NCBI RefSeq assembly: GCF_963422355.1
Contig: NC_085101.1
Location: 62,501-126,500 of the forward strand
Origin: Corticium candelabrum
Lineage: Eukaryota; Porifera; Homoscleromorpha; Homosclerophorida; Plakinidae
Direction: 5' to 3'
DNA length: 64,000 nt
Part shown: positions 1-9,840 of the stretch, piece by piece
Numbering within the stretch: the stretch's first letter is position 1
How the letters are laid out: each line of letters opens with the position of its first letter
Notes under the pieces: model-generated
What the model saw: only the letters and a program-made list of their open reading frames with translations
Told to the model about the DNA's origin: nothing
Database searches by the model: none
Program-made: the position numbers and the translations under genes

Positions 1-56
<56 letters not shown>
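1..56. repeat. (GT)n microsatellite
   Basis: Perfect alternating TG run at the window edge. DNA from 57 to about 790 has only short ORFs with no recognisable product. Confidence 0.95.
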
Positions 57-795
57 GTACACGTGCACACGCACACACACCTGTCCTGTCCTGATACCAT
101 TACACAGTCATGCTTGCCCCAAAGGGCTACCAGTCCAGTGGTGAAATAATGTCAGTGTCAGCTTTCTGGTACCGTACACATACACATCTATGTACCGCTG
201 GCCCCTCCTCTACTCCACATCCATCTGAAATATTGCTGATGCTGAAATGCACCTTACTGCTCTCTTATATGCGTTTGTCTGTCATCTACATTACTGTTAT
301 GCGACATATGTGCCTTGCCTTATCACACTCTCTTAATTCTGAAGGTCCTGGAGCACACCTTACACACTTCATCCTTGGCTGCCACTGGAGCATGTACTAC
401 CAGACAGTGGTCAGGTGGTGGTGACATACATACACACACCTACACTGCTCGAAGTATGCCTCGACAAAACGCCTGTGATTATAAAGACCTTGTTGTTTGA
501 AAGTCTGATGACAAAACTGATGTGTGTGTGCACGTGCTCACCTATGTCTGTCTTTAAGTGGGTGTGGACATATAACTATTAATTAAGTTAAACCAAAACC
601 CTAAACTTGGCATTTAACCAACTAGCATGTTTTGGTAGCATACAGACTCTGTTCAAGTGTTTGTGAACTTCTCAAATAAGGGAAGTGTTCGGTTTGTGAA
701 CAGTGCCTTTTGGGGACCATCCAATTCTATTGCAAAAGTAGTACCAGTTGTGTGCATGTTTGGTTCAGTACAGGATTGAATGCTGCTGTTTACAG

Positions 796-1271
796 TTAGG
801 TGGTTCTGGTACTACAGGATTTGCTGATTGCACATTCACACAGTGGGATGATTCTAAACAGGTACACAAATTTCATTCAATTTGTCTACCAAATCAACAA
901 TTGTTGGGCTTGTTTAAAAGGGACATTATGCTATTGAGGTTAATGGAGCTACTGGAAAGTATGATACAGCTCTGCATTTAATTGATTGACACTAATCATT
1001 GTTCTTGGAATCCAGCCTTTTGGTCAATAACTGTGATTTTCAATATGAAGGAAATCAAATTAATCTGGGTAATTCTACTACTTTGGCAAGAGCTGTAATC
1101 ACAGGGAATGTGATTAAGGTATGTGTCTATACTATATAAGTTGCAATCTTAACTATTTAATTAACAAATCTGGAATCGTTTTCATTTCTATCCAAGGGGG
1201 CTACAAGAATATCCGGAAAAGCACACAACACTCAGAAAGGCTTGAATGCGGACAGCACATCAACACCATAA
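796..1271 (+). pseudogene. C-terminal exons of a beta-helix (pectate-lyase-fold-like) protein, probably decayed
   Basis: Three coherent plus-strand blocks read in one phase. 796-861 is preceded by TTTACAG and followed by CAG|GTACAC, and encodes a segment with GFADCTFTQWDD. 921-1119 encodes GHYAIEVNGATGKYD and later ARAVITGNVIK before a GTATGTG donor. About 1197-1271 follows CCAAG and encodes GATRISGKAHNTQKGLN, ending in TAA at 1269-1271. The alternating short strands with ITGNVIKG and polar asparagines resemble right-handed parallel beta-helix proteins, which is inference from pattern. The middle block carries in-frame TGA and TAA codons near 987-995, so it is either a pseudogene or hides an unusual intron. 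No 5' exons are visible. The 3' end converges on CFAP70. Confidence 0.35.
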
Positions 1272-1430
1272 GTTTACCAGCTACAGGATGGTGAATATCA
1301 ATTCTTACAATACGCATATCTAGACAAGTGAAAAAGAGCTAAACCATGGTGCTACAAATCTTGTCGCTTTTGACTTGCAATGCCTTGATACTCTTACTGG
1401 TAGTGTATTGTACGGAATATATGTCTTAAC

Positions 1431-4400
1431 TCAAGCTGACTGATATGTGACAGATGGATCACCAAATCCAACTTGCTTCTGCACAGTCCTTATTTCATTC
1501 AGCAGTTTGTCATCAGAGAGGTTAAGCTTAAATGCATATTTGTATGCTTGTTCAGCCTCGACTTTACGGCCAGTTTTGAGGCAGATGAGTGCAAGGTAAC
1601 CCCATACTTGTGGATCAGTGTTGTTTAGTATGTTTGCTTCACATAGTGCATCTTCTGCCTCAGCCAGATCTCCCATGCGATAACATGCAATACCAGCACC
1701 CAACCAAGTGATACAAGAAGGAGATCGCTTACAGGCTAATAAGAACGTGTGCTTAGCACCAGTGAACTGCCCTTCTTGTAAGTAGATGGATCCAAGTCGT
1801 AAGTAGACAGTGTGCATATCACATGCTTCTCCAATGAAATCCAGTACTCGCTCATAAGCTTCTCTCGCTTCTTCCACATCACCAGTCATGTAGCTACTGT
1901 GGCCAAGTAATGCCCAACTGTCTGGATGATGGTAGTCAAAAGAGAGGGCCTCATTCAGGTATGTTTTAGCTTCAATGTAGTTCTTTTTCTGCATATTTAC
2001 ACATGCAAGCGCCATGTAGTAGGGTGAGGAAGGACCACCACGTGGCTGGAGAAGTTCATGTGATAAAGCTGATTCAGCCCACAAGGTTACATGCATCTCT
2101 AGTAGAAACCGTGACACTTGAAGAAATATGCTTTCCTTGTCACTGGAAGCAGGTGAGGATGCTTGCGATCTGTGAGTGTCTTGTACTAGTAGCGGTGAAG
2201 GCACCTCTTGAGGAGCTGTTGAGGAGGGAGATGTTTTACTTTGGCGTGACAAAATTGCCTGGCTTGATACTTGCCTCTGTGGTTTGGCTTGTGACAGTGT
2301 TACTGTGTGTGGTTTGTCAAAATCCTTAATTTCTTGATCCCCCTCAGCACTCACTTGAGGAATAGGTGATGTTGTCTTGATAGCAGGTACAGCGACGGTC
2401 TGTTCTGTTTCAGAAGAAGAGTGATGAGACAGCTCACTGTGCTGCCTTGTACCATCAGAGATACCAGCTGACTCACTACCTTCTTTGATCACTTGTGGAT
2501 TGACATTATCTGCCTCCAGGAAGGCCATTTCAGCATTCACATCATTACCTATGGATTCATAGTAGAGTCCCATTGTTGTCCACACAATCACATTTTTTGG
2601 CTCAACGGCAGCAGCAGCTTCAAAGAAAGTTTCGGCAATGTCATGATGCTCCTGAACAGCAGCCACAACAGCATACATGAGCAGTGATTCCATATGATTT
2701 TGATCCAAAGCTACAGCCTCTTTGAAACATTCTTGTGCCTTCTCATAGTTATGTACTACCAAGCAAAAACGACCATAGTCGTACCAATGATCACGTGAAT
2801 TTTTGTCCTGTGCTAGACGCTCCTGGTAGTATTGAGCAGCTTTCTCATAACTCTCATTCATTTCAGCCTCACGAGCAAAGTGTTTGAGGAAGTTGGTGTT
2901 GGTAACAGGAGGTGGAACTGGTCGTGGATCTTCTAGTGAGAACGTCGTTGACAGAGTGCAGTGCATTTCATCTGTAAGATAAACATATAGTTGACTAAGG
3001 AAACTGTGCAGCTCATCCTTGTCAGTGACAGGTGTTGTCCGTAGAAACTTCTCTCTAACTAATTTTACAACTGAAAGTTTCAGTTGCTCTTTGAATTGGT
3101 AATATTTACCAGATGTATTTAGCTCATATAATAACTGTCTTCGACGGTCAGCAGCAGCTTCTGCTGAATGAGGTAATTCATAATTGGCCATCTGTTCTCC
3201 AAACATTGACCGGAACTCCTCCAGCACACACCAAGCCACATTAGAAACTTGAGTTTGGAACTCACGAACAGCTTGATCTGCTCCTACTTGACGTTTGGGA
3301 GCAGCGGGACGTGGAGGGATGTACTCAGATACAAGTTGAGCTAACTCATCAGGTGGACACTTTGGAATTAGTGGTGTATCAAGAGAGAGCTCCAAAACAA
3401 TGTAGGATCGTGCATCAGTATATGCTTTAGCTTCTAAATAGTTCTTACTCTCTCCAACTTCAGGAATAGAGTCGCCTGTGTCAGAGGCAACAAATGAACT
3501 AGTAGCAAGGCCACTTTTAGGAGGTGGAACAGCAACAGACTGCCTTTTTGATTTTCGAGCTGATGCAATGCTGCGAGAACCTGCCTGACTGACAGAACGC
3601 ATGGCAACCTCTACTGTGCTACCCATTTTCCTTCTTGTTTTCTCTTGCACTTCAGTATCAACGTATGGTTGCAGACAATAGGCCCCATTCACTTTGCTGA
3701 CACCAGGGTAAAGAAGTGGTGTTAGATTGACATATGCTACACCATGATAACTTGGTAGAATTTCCTCGTCCTTCTTGGTTTTTCCACTTTGAGGAGTCAG
3801 AGTGCGAAAGATTTCAACAGGCCAAACACGTGACTGAGCAATCATTGATTGAAGGGTGCTACTTGCTTCTGCATTCAGAAGACACCTTCGTTCTGCATTC
3901 CAAGTGATTCTTGGTTTCTGACTTTCAGCTTCGACTCGAAATGGAATGTCTGCAGCACTTCTCAACTCTCCATTCTCTTCTTTGTACTGGACCTTCTTTA
4001 TCACACTGTCACATTTGTAAACACAAGGACCTGATGCTGTTCCTGTGTAGCTCCATCTCCAATGAGGAGAGTCATGATCACTAGGTGCTTTCAATTGACC
4101 ATTGGGAATTGCAATTGTTGTTTCCTGTGAGATCCCAATTGGTATAGGCAAGCTGAGTGTGTATTGATATTGTGATCCTCCTGGTTGCCATCCGTCTGGT
4201 GGTGAATAAAGCGAGTTCACTTTGATTGAAAGAGAACTCGCCGCTTCTACTTCTTCTTCCGTCAGAAGCGGAGATGACAGAGAAACTAGGACATCCAGTT
4301 CGGGAAGATCAGTTGCAGGCTTGTCTTCGCTTTGCGAAGTGCAAGGAAAAACAACCACGGTTTCCGAAATAGTTTTTTCTCCTTGTAAGAAAGGCATCAA

Positions 4401-4730
4401 ATCCACAATAGATTGTCCCAACACAACAGTTTTCTCTTCCTTTGCTTTCTTGTCTTTTGGCATTGACTCGATGAGGCTCAGTACGAGAGGCTTGTGGGAT
4501 AGTTCGTCTAGAAGAAGAGCTCTACTGGATGCCTGGATGTCGAAGGACGATGTTGCATCACCGTACAGCGCCGTGCCGTCTGCTACTACAACTCTGGCAG
4601 TTTCGCAATGAGATCGACTTCCAAAATCTATTCTAACAAATGAAGTAAATGATTCATCTCCACGACTAGACTTTATCATTCTGCCTTGCGGAACAGTAAC
4701 TTGCACGGTGAGAAGGCCATCGTCTGCCAT
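1431..4730 (-). CDS. CFAP70: Cilia and flagella associated protein 70 (TTC18 family), single exon
   Basis: CFAP70 is an axonemal protein of motile cilia linked to dynein-based motility (family knowledge). The ORF runs without a break from 4808 to the stop at 1431. I prefer the methionine at 4728-4730, giving about 1,099 residues, because the family's conserved N-terminus begins just after it (ADDGLLTVQVTV). From the upstream ATG at 4808 the product would be 1,125 residues, also within the usual family length. The N-terminal half has beta-rich segments including KPLVLSLIESMPKDKKAKEE. TPR-like helical pairs follow at roughly residues 610-760 (EKAAQYYQERLAQD, EKAQECFKEAVALD). A Ser/Gln-rich linker comes next, then a second TPR block to the C-terminus (YIEAKTYLNEAL, AEAEDALCEANIL). 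Having no introns is odd beside a 31-exon neighbour and suggests intron loss or a retrocopy. No frame damage is seen. Confidence 0.92.
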   Translation of the reverse strand: MADDGLLTVQVTVPQGRMIKSSRGDESFTSFVRIDFGSRSHCETARVVVADGTALYGDATSSFDIQASSRALLLDELSHKPLVLSLIESMPKDKKAKEEKTVVLGQSIVDLMPFLQGEKTISETVVVFPCTSQSEDKPATDLPELDVLVSLSSPLLTEEEVEAASSLSIKVNSLYSPPDGWQPGGSQYQYTLSLPIPIGISQETTIAIPNGQLKAPSDHDSPHWRWSYTGTASGPCVYKCDSVIKKVQYKEENGELRSAADIPFRVEAESQKPRITWNAERRCLLNAEASSTLQSMIAQSRVWPVEIFRTLTPQSGKTKKDEEILPSYHGVAYVNLTPLLYPGVSKVNGAYCLQPYVDTEVQEKTRRKMGSTVEVAMRSVSQAGSRSIASARKSKRQSVAVPPPKSGLATSSFVASDTGDSIPEVGESKNYLEAKAYTDARSYIVLELSLDTPLIPKCPPDELAQLVSEYIPPRPAAPKRQVGADQAVREFQTQVSNVAWCVLEEFRSMFGEQMANYELPHSAEAAADRRRQLLYELNTSGKYYQFKEQLKLSVVKLVREKFLRTTPVTDKDELHSFLSQLYVYLTDEMHCTLSTTFSLEDPRPVPPPVTNTNFLKHFAREAEMNESYEKAAQYYQERLAQDKNSRDHWYDYGRFCLVVHNYEKAQECFKEAVALDQNHMESLLMYAVVAAVQEHHDIAETFFEAAAAVEPKNVIVWTTMGLYYESIGNDVNAEMAFLEADNVNPQVIKEGSESAGISDGTRQHSELSHHSSSETEQTVAVPAIKTTSPIPQVSAEGDQEIKDFDKPHTVTLSQAKPQRQVSSQAILSRQSKTSPSSTAPQEVPSPLLVQDTHRSQASSPASSDKESIFLQVSRFLLEMHVTLWAESALSHELLQPRGGPSSPYYMALACVNMQKKNYIEAKTYLNEALSFDYHHPDSWALLGHSSYMTGDVEEAREAYERVLDFIGEACDMHTVYLRLGSIYLQEGQFTGAKHTFLLACKRSPSCITWLGAGIACYRMGDLAEAEDALCEANILNNTDPQVWGYLALICLKTGRKVEAEQAYKYAFKLNLSDDKLLNEIRTVQKQVGFGDPSVTYQSA

Positions 4731-4808
4731 CTTCAAAGTGCTATTGAGCGGTTGCATCGCAACTAAATAACCCGGATAAGAGGTTTGCGCAGGTCCGAAA
4801 TATTTCAC

Positions 4809-5472
4809 TTGATAATTTTTATGTCTATGTCATGTCCTTCCTATTTGCGCTTTTTTCTGGCCGTTATGAGTACTGGTAGTGACCACAGAGCTGTACAGGA
4901 ACGAGGTAAATAAAGCTAGACCATGATATTGACCTTTTTGTATCTATTTTCTCGTGTTCTTGTAGCTTCCAGCAGTTATCAGATTTATGGTACCGATAGT
5001 GACTATTTGAGAGTTAGTACTACTCGAAAGAAAAGATGGATGTGAAAATTGTGTCACACTTCCCTAGTAATCATCTGACTGACCATGTCAGGTTTCCGGC
5101 TAACCGCAGCTCACGAGACGTCACGTGCAACTTAGTCGCGTCCTTACGTAATATGCGAGGTCGCTAACGACTCGCTTGCTGGGCTTTTTGGTTCTAAATT
5201 TTCTTGTAGCCGCACATATGGGATGCAAGTGTGTAAAATATTAGCTCACTGGCCCGTTCTCGATCCGTACAGGCAGACTAGGTGTCGTTACTGCCGTTGA
5301 CAGGCGCAGAATACAAACCACGACGTGTAGGGACGTGAGTTTGCGTGAAGAGCGCACTACAAGTCGTCGTTTGTGTACAGTGTAGTCTTTGGTAGACAGC
5401 AGATATGCATGAGATGTCTTCGTTGATTACAGCTATAATTGGGAAGGTATGCATGATGAAACTGAACACTAA
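4809..5472. other. Upstream region of CFAP70
   Basis: No coding signal was recognised. The stretch holds a palindromic ACGTCACGT-type sequence (5117-5128) that resembles a CRE/E-box core, and it presumably carries the CFAP70 promoter. No TATA box at a convincing position was found. Confidence 0.3.
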
Positions 5473-5643
5473 AGCCTGGTTCACAATATGACGCCGACGC
5501 TGAGTTGAGCGTCAAACTTCAAAGAAACCGCCTCGACGTCGGCGGCATCCTTTGATGTTGACGCCGACGTCGACGCTGGAATAGGATTCATTTCTATTGT
5601 CGACGTCGACGTCGACGTCGGCGTCAATATTGCGAACCAGGCT
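5473..5643. mobile_element. MITE, TAA-flanked, PIF/Harbinger type
   Basis: Both ends carry the inverted terminal sequence AGCCTGGTTCRCAATAT. The 171-bp element is bounded by TAA at 5470-5472 and 5644-5646, the 3-bp duplication expected of PIF/Harbinger elements. The interior is unusually CpG-rich (repeated GACGTC/GTCGAC). No coding capacity. Confidence 0.75.
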
Positions 5644-5699
5644 TAATGCTGGACCTAGGACCAACCGCAATATATTGAGAAGAGGCGGTACCATCCCAG

Positions 5700-5905
5700 A
5701 CTCGTGGAGGACGATTTTGGATCGGCGCTGCACGGGTCTGGGAGGCCGAGGCTAGGGATCGTGAACTTGGCGGATGTGGCAAAGAACGCGCTGAGCGATG
5801 CCGGACACTTTACAAGACTGATAAGGACAGGATTCAGAACGAGACATCAAGTGAGAAGCGGGAAAAAGACGAAAACGGAGAAGTCACAAATTTGAATCCT
5901 CCGCT
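5700..5905 (-). mobile_element. 5' end of a GACA-linked RLE retroelement copy
   Basis: This stretch matches 23025-23165 in the same orientation (shared blocks GCAAAGAA.GCGCTG and ATTCAGAAC.AGACAT). There it forms the 5' end of a long minus-strand copy. Here too it ends flush against a (CTGT)n tract on its 5' side. It appears to be a 5'-end fragment that stops near 5700. Confidence 0.5.
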
Positions 5906-5940
5906 GTGAACATCTGTCTGTCTGTCTGTCTGTCTGTCTT
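5906..5940. repeat. (CTGT)n / (GACA)n tract between two retroelement ends
   Basis: About seven CTGT units. On the minus strand it is the GACA tail of the copy at 5941-6310 and the 5' boundary of the fragment at 5700-5905. Confidence 0.85.
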
Positions 5941-6044
5941 TTATTTCTTACATCAAACTATGATACAATTCTGCAAAGAACTACTAATACTACAAAGAAT
6001 ACAACTAGACTAATGTTCATTGAAAGCTAACATTGCAGCAAACT

Positions 6045-6125
<81 letters not shown>

Positions 6126-6310
6126 CTAAGACTAGAGAGGAAAATTAGGTACTGAGAGAGTCAGGCCTCTCAGACCCACCGCACAACATGATAAGTTTCT
6201 TTGATATAACTTCAACATTACACTTCTGTAATTGTACAGAGAATCTTTTCCTCCAAAAGTCTAAAAATTCCGCAGCAGTAGGTCTTCCTGCTTCATCTGA
6301 TGAAAGGCTG
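5941..6310 (-). mobile_element. 3' fragment of an RLE retroelement with GACA tail
   Basis: Minus-strand text just inside the tail (5945-6000) resembles the sequence beside the tail at 18205-18250 (ATGATACAATTCTGCAAA). The part at 6180-6305 parallels 19200-19330 of the longer copy (the cysteine-plus-asparagine C-terminal coding block and the CCGCAGC segment). A (CA)n run at 6047-6123 interrupts it. No intact frame remains. Confidence 0.5.
6047..6123. repeat. (CA)n microsatellite
   Basis: Perfect CA run of about 38 units, inside a degraded retroelement fragment. Confidence 0.95.
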
Positions 6311-6325
6311 CCTGCCTGTCTGTCT

Positions 6326-6566
6326 GTCCCTCCCTCCCTCCCTCCCTCCCTCCTCCCTCCCTCCTCCCTCCCTCCCTCCCTCCTCCCTCCTCCCTCCCTC
6401 CCTCCCTCCTCCCTCCTCCCTCCCTCCCTCCTCCCTCCTCCCTCCCTCCCTCCCTCCTCCCTCCCTCCTCCCTCCCTCCCTCCCTCCTCCCTCCCTCCTC
6501 CCTCCCTCCCTCCCTCCTCCCTCCCTCCCTCCCTCCCTCCCTCCCTCCCTCCCTCCCTCCCTCCGT
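6326..6566. repeat. Polypyrimidine (CTCC/CCT)n minisatellite
   Basis: About 240 bp made only of C and T, built from TCCC and TCC units arranged in higher-order blocks (CCCTCCTCCCTCC), followed by a GT-rich tail to about 6597. Pure strand asymmetry of this length can form triplex (H-DNA). The long ORFs over it on both strands are artefacts of the repeat. Confidence 0.9.
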
Positions 6567-6809
6567 GTGTGTGTGTGCGTGTGTGTGCGCGTGCGCACCT
6601 CGATGTGGTGCCCGATGGAAACTGCTAATTGCTGGCCAACATGACTGGTCCTACTGAGCTGCTGCTTGGTATCTGATCTGACCTTGACATTAGTTGCTGT
6701 GCAAAAGTCTGTGGCGTTTTTGCACCGCAGTGGTCTTGCACGCCCTTGGTATATATCAGCTAGTGCACAAGAAGCTGAACATAACGTCTCAAGACCCTCT
6801 TTATCAGAA

Positions 6810-7780
6810 CAACAGAAAGCACAATTACTGTAGCAGAATCAACATCAGATGCTGGAATACGAGAACACTTGTAGAAGAAATTGCAACTAGCATTGTTAGT
6901 AACAACGTGAGAGTCAATGCCTACTATCATCAGGTGAAGCCGTACAAGTTGTTAGCGACTTTAATGCTTGGGCTCAATTATTGAATGTCAAGAAAAAGTG
7001 AATAGAGTCATAGCATATACAAAGAATCGGAAAGCTTCAACAAGAGGTTTTGGAATCTAATGATCTTCAATCTTTATGGACAGAAACTTGTCCATTGAGA
7101 CAATGAGACAAATCTACAAGGCTTTAGTTCTTGGAATATTATTCTATGGCTCAGAGGCGTGGTCCACGAAAAGATGCAACAAGACGTGTAGAGAATTTCA
7201 TAACAAATACCTCAGGAATATCCTAGGCGTGTCCAAAAACAATGCACTGGGCCAGCCGCATTACTAATGCTCAACTAAGGCCAATGTTTGGGATGCCTGA
7301 GACATTACAAGATGTTGTTTCATCTCGAAGACTATGATGGCACGAATATTTGGCAACAATGACAGATAAACAAATCCCAAAGAAAACTTTTTGGCTGGTT
7401 GACAAATAAACGTCTAGCACATGGCCTAAAACTGCGTTGGTGAGATAGCGTTAAGTCTGACATGAAACGCTTCCATATTGATGAAAACAACTGGTTAAGA
7501 TAGCCAGAGATCACTCCTTATGGAGTAACGCCTGCACTATTATACGTTTCAACAATGTGACTTCCCATGCAAGCCAGTCATCTGAGCAACAAATAACGTC
7601 TGCAACACTTGTGTTAGATCTTTCGGATGATCTTAGGATATAGCACGTCACAAGTGTGATGCAATTCACTATAATAAAGGAAATGAGTCATTAGTTCAGG
7701 ACGTCTTTGTGATCAGAGGCCACAAGACAGAAGCCTTCAAGGCATCATCATCAACGATGGCCTACTTCCAGGTTCAAGGT
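6810..7780 (+). pseudogene. RTE-like LINE fragments: endonuclease start and RT thumb/C-terminus
   Basis: A short endonuclease-type block (INIRCWNTRTLVEE, near 6838) is followed after a large gap by the RT thumb/connection region: YKALVLGILFYGSEAWSTK (about 7110-7170), then MFGMPETLQDVVS (7282-7320) and IARDHSLWSNACTIIRFNN (7500-7555). These match the same region of the better-preserved LINE at 29577-32834 in order and style. Stops and frameshifts occur throughout, and the catalytic palm is absent. It ends against the (TG)n tract at 7783. Confidence 0.65.
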
Positions 7781-7782
7781 GT

Positions 7783-7857
<75 letters not shown>
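7783..7857. repeat. (TG)n microsatellite
   Basis: Perfect TG run separating two LINE fragments of the same family and orientation. Confidence 0.95.
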
Positions 7858-7858
<1 letters not shown>

Positions 7859-9345
7859 GTCTGTGTTGAATAATGAAAATTCATTGGTTGGAAAGAGTGA
7901 CAAACAGAATTTCTGCAGAGCTGAAATAACAGGAATTGAATACATGTTGACTCAACAGCAACTAAAGTGCACAGGTCATGTTGCAAGAATGGATGAGAGA
8001 CGTTTACCAAAACAAGTGCTATATGGTCAGTTGTTAGATGCACCACGAAAAGCTGGTGGTCAGAAGCTGAGGTTCAAAGAGACTTTAAAGAGGAAGTCCA
8101 ACAAAAATGAACTTAACTTGTATGAGTAGATCTTACAAAGACAAATCGATCGGTATAAGTTACTCCGTTATCTTCGCTTTTGTATACGAGAACGAGCGAT
8201 GTTTCTGTGATGTGCAACGCCCACGCGCCTGCGCTTCTTGGTCGATTAAGCTCCGCCCACTGCAAACGAATCAATGCGTTTACGGATGACGCTACGGATA
8301 TATCGAGAATGACGAATGTGAATGCGAAGATATTATGAAGATCTGCCTTCTTGCTGTCAGTGGTTCCTCTCTAAAGTAAAATGGTGTTGGTAGAGCTGTT
8401 TTCCCGCCAGACTTTCAAGTAGAATTCCTCAATACCACGGCTTACCTAGAGAACGCGCTTGTGCTAGAATATTTGTTTATCCTTGTTCTTTTGATATCCG
8501 AAGAGAAACGTTCAGCGCGCCCTTTGGCGTGTGCTACAGAGGACGTTCCTATTTTCACATCCGGTCAGCTCACTTTCTTTCGCCGCTGATTGGTAGAAGA
8601 TTACAATCCCGGAGGTCAAAATAGGATCGTCCTCTGTAGCACACGCCAGACTGGCGCGCTGAACGTTTCTCTTTGGATATTAAAAGAACAAGGATAAACA
8701 AATGCTCAAGCACAAGCGCATTCTCTAGGTAAGCCGTGGTATTGAGGAATTCTGCTTGAAAGTCTGGCGGGGAAACAGCTCTACCGACACCATTTTACTT
8801 TAGAGAGGAACCACTGACGGTAAGAAGGCAGATCTTTATAATATCTTCGCATTCACATTCGTCATTCTCGATATATCCGTAGAAGTCATCCGTAAACGCA
8901 TTGATTGGTTTGCAGTGGGCGGAGCTTAATCGACCAGGAAGCGCAGAGCAGGCGCGTGGGCGTTGCACATCACATCGCTCGTTCTCGTATACAAAAGCGA
9001 AGATAGCGGAGTAACTTATACCGATCGATTTGTCTTCGTAAGATCTACTCATACAAGTTAAGTTCATTTTTGTTGGACTTCCCCTTTAAGACACAATCTA
9101 CAGAATGTCGGTATATTGATCACAACAATTGAGAAATGATAGCATGTGACCATTCAATGTGGAACAAAAATATTAGATTAGGTTTAGATCATTACAAGGA
9201 AGGTAGAATTGACAAGATTGAAGAAAAGAGACTAATGCGTCACATCTGTACACCGCAAAACTTGACTACTGGTACAAAGAATGTTTGTAGTATCTGTCAT
9301 CAAGTATGTCATCAGAATTGGACTCATTACACATGAATGTGCCCA
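7858..9345 (+). pseudogene. RTE-like LINE C-terminal fragment, split by a TTAA element
   Basis: The first half (7858-8084) encodes the post-RT region: CTGHVARMDERRLPKQVLYG followed by GGQKLRFKETL. The second half (9090-9345) resumes with ACDHSMWNKNIRLG and ends with a C2H2-like finger (CSICHQVC...). Removing 8089-9085 and one TTAA joins the halves in frame across a leucine-arginine codon pair, so the inserted element is younger than the LINE. The 5' end is flush with (TG)n. Some frame damage exists near the finger. Confidence 0.7.
8089..9085. mobile_element. Palindromic foldback MITE with TTAA duplication (Kolobok-like)
   Basis: TTAA lies at 8085-8088 and 9086-9089. The element starts AGAGGAAGTCC and ends GGACTTCCCCT. 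Two arms of roughly 480 bp are near-perfect inverted copies, so both strands read the same peptide-like text from 8107 rightwards and from 9067 leftwards. That symmetry, not selection, explains the mirrored ORFs. A short unpaired centre lies near 8580-8600. The TTAA target and AGRGG terminus fit the Kolobok superfamily, which is inference from ends only because no transposase is present. Confidence 0.8.
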
Positions 9346-9418
9346 TCAAAGACAAATTGTGAACAACTGCTGAATGGAAGTCGTGAACTCATTGTTGAGT
9401 AGCGAAAAAGAAAGTGTG

Positions 9419-9475
<57 letters not shown>

Positions 9476-9477
9476 GG
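9419..9477. repeat. Compound (TG)n(GA)n microsatellite
   Basis: TG run to about 9455, then GA run, then a short G tract. Confidence 0.9.
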
Positions 9478-9493
9478 GGGGGAGAGAGGTGGC

Positions 9494-9840
9494 GTCTGTA
9501 GCTCAGTTGGTTAGAGTTGCATTTGGAGAATGGAAAGATCCGGGATGTTGAGGTCGTAGGTTCACGGACGAGTACAGACGTAATTTCCTTGGGCAAGAAA
9601 TTTACACACAATTGCCTCTCTTTCGACTCAGGAGTATAAATGAGTACCTGGTCTTTGATTGGGGGTGGACTAGACTGCTGGCTTGACAGAACATCACACA
9701 GTATATATGGGTACATGTGGACTTGAGGTCCAGTCCCGCGGCTGTGCCAAAGTCAGTGCCCTTTTGATGCTCTGGCCACGCATCAAGGGATTCGTCAGTG
9801 CAGCCTAAAACTTTGAGTAGCACCGGGGTCCCTACCTAGA
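9494..9840 (+). mobile_element. tRNA-derived SINE
   Basis: The head reads TCTGTAGCTCAGTTGGTTAG, a tRNA-type box A, and about 55 bases later GTAGGTTCACGGAC resembles box B. The body contains CTTGGGCAAGAAATTTACAC and CAGGAGTATAAATGAG, a motif pair that recurs in this window at 13172-13230. The downstream part (GGTCCAGTCCCG...CGTCAGTGCAGCCTAAAACT) recurs at 14452-14525. The cloverleaf is not closed and the sequence continues well past tRNA length, so this is a SINE and not a tRNA gene. Confidence 0.65.

Noticed and set aside
43..500. Small proteins at the left edge
   Set aside because: Low-complexity, no motifs, overlapping frames and microsatellite content.
5088..5106. RFX X-box for ciliary control of CFAP70
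   Set aside because: GTTTCC..GCTAAC resembles the palindrome but fails at conserved positions of both half-sites.
6188..6644. Proline/leucine/serine-rich or glycine/arginine-rich proteins
   Set aside because: The ORFs on both strands are translations of the polypyrimidine repeat.
8107..8289. Conserved duplicated peptide (8107 plus, 9067 minus)
   Set aside because: The duplication is the palindrome itself; the frame is not longer than expected and has no recognisable domain.
9494..9570. tRNA gene
   Set aside because: Box A and a box B-like motif are present, but arms do not pair into a cloverleaf and the same body recurs elsewhere as a dispersed repeat, so it is a SINE head.
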